Origin: Serilophus lunatus
Lineage: Eukaryota; Chordata; Aves; Passeriformes; Eurylaimidae
Assembly: GCA_013399895.1 (NCBI GenBank)
Contig: VXBA01000662.1
Coordinates: 62,001-126,000 of the forward strand
Reading direction: 5' to 3'
Length of the DNA stretch: 64,000 nucleotides
Shown here in pieces: positions 63,710 to 64,000 of this stretch. The position numbers and the translations under genes were made by a program. Each line of letters starts with the position of its first letter. Position 1 is the first letter of the stretch. Below the pieces are notes generated by a model. That model was not told the DNA's origin. It searched no databases and saw only the letters and a list, made by a program, of their open reading frames with translations.

Positions 63710-64000
63710 CCCTTCCCTAAAAGTAGAAATGGCAAGTTACTTTTATCATGTATATTAATATGTTTGCATAGCCTAGTATTCATAGAGTATCCTTAAAGGT
63801 GGCATCACCAAAATATTCCCATAAAACCTATTTACTTCCCTGTGCAGGTCAATCAGCAGTAAGCTTGGTTTGAGGAGCACTATTTGGCAAAGTAATGGCT
63901 CCAGGCTGGCTGCCTGGACTGAAATCCAAAGCTCCTGGGGGATCACTTTGTTCGGGCAGTCAGACAATGACAGTAGCAATCAGAGGGACTCTTTCCAAGA
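63710..64000. other. Unique flank at window end
   Basis: These are 291 bases of AT-rich sequence after the LTR. I recognise nothing in it. Confidence 0.6.

Noticed and set aside
1..64000. Search for tRNA, rRNA, CRISPR arrays and intact viral genes
   Set aside because: No tRNA B-box with a cloverleaf, no regularly spaced repeat array, no rRNA sequence and no retroviral gag, pol or env frame was seen.

Overview
The window looks like nuclear DNA from a bird. The repeats are avian: CR1 LINE copies with the ATTCTGTG-type 3' octamers, and an LTR of the avian endogenous-retrovirus type that starts TGTTGTGGTTTAACCCC. Unique sequence is AT-rich with one sharp CpG island, and the only N gap longer than one base falls inside that island, a common dropout in bird assemblies. 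Nothing prokaryotic (operons, ribosome-binding sites, CRISPR arrays) is present.

I can support one protein-coding gene: the first coding exon of BMP6 (bone morphogenetic protein 6) on the minus strand, 52759-53093. It is cut on its 5' side by a 496-N gap (53094-53589) that hides the start codon and signal peptide. The exon ends at a clear GTGAGT splice donor. I found no second BMP6 exon at lower coordinates, so 1-52758 is best read as part of a very long intron 1. Positions 53590-64000 are then the 5' UTR, promoter and upstream intergenic DNA.

Layout. 1-13559: unremarkable AT-rich intron with small tandem duplications and possible relics of ancient SINEs. 13560-16453: a 5'-truncated, frame-broken CR1 LINE that contains two assembly artefacts, each a single N flanked by an exact duplication. 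16454-52758: intron with a CR1 tail at 17211, a fold-back element at 34748, a MIR-like SINE relic at 43425 and a CR1 3' end at 46355. 52560-53700: CpG island with BMP6 exon 1. 53700-55580: upstream flank with a paired TACCTG/CAGGTA site, a G-quadruplex candidate and a repeat relic. 55581-56350: a G- and T-rich tract, an unrecognised open frame, an AATAAA and an A/C-rich tail. 59021-59943: a second CR1 coding fragment. 63155-63709: a solo LTR in the same orientation as BMP6.

I did not find a new multi-gene system. The best leads are the unexplained 55.6-56.3 kb unit, the fold-back element at 34.8 kb, the sense-oriented LTR upstream of BMP6, the compact BMP6 proregion linker, and the two assembly duplications. 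All homology calls come from recognising sequence by eye; no search was run.
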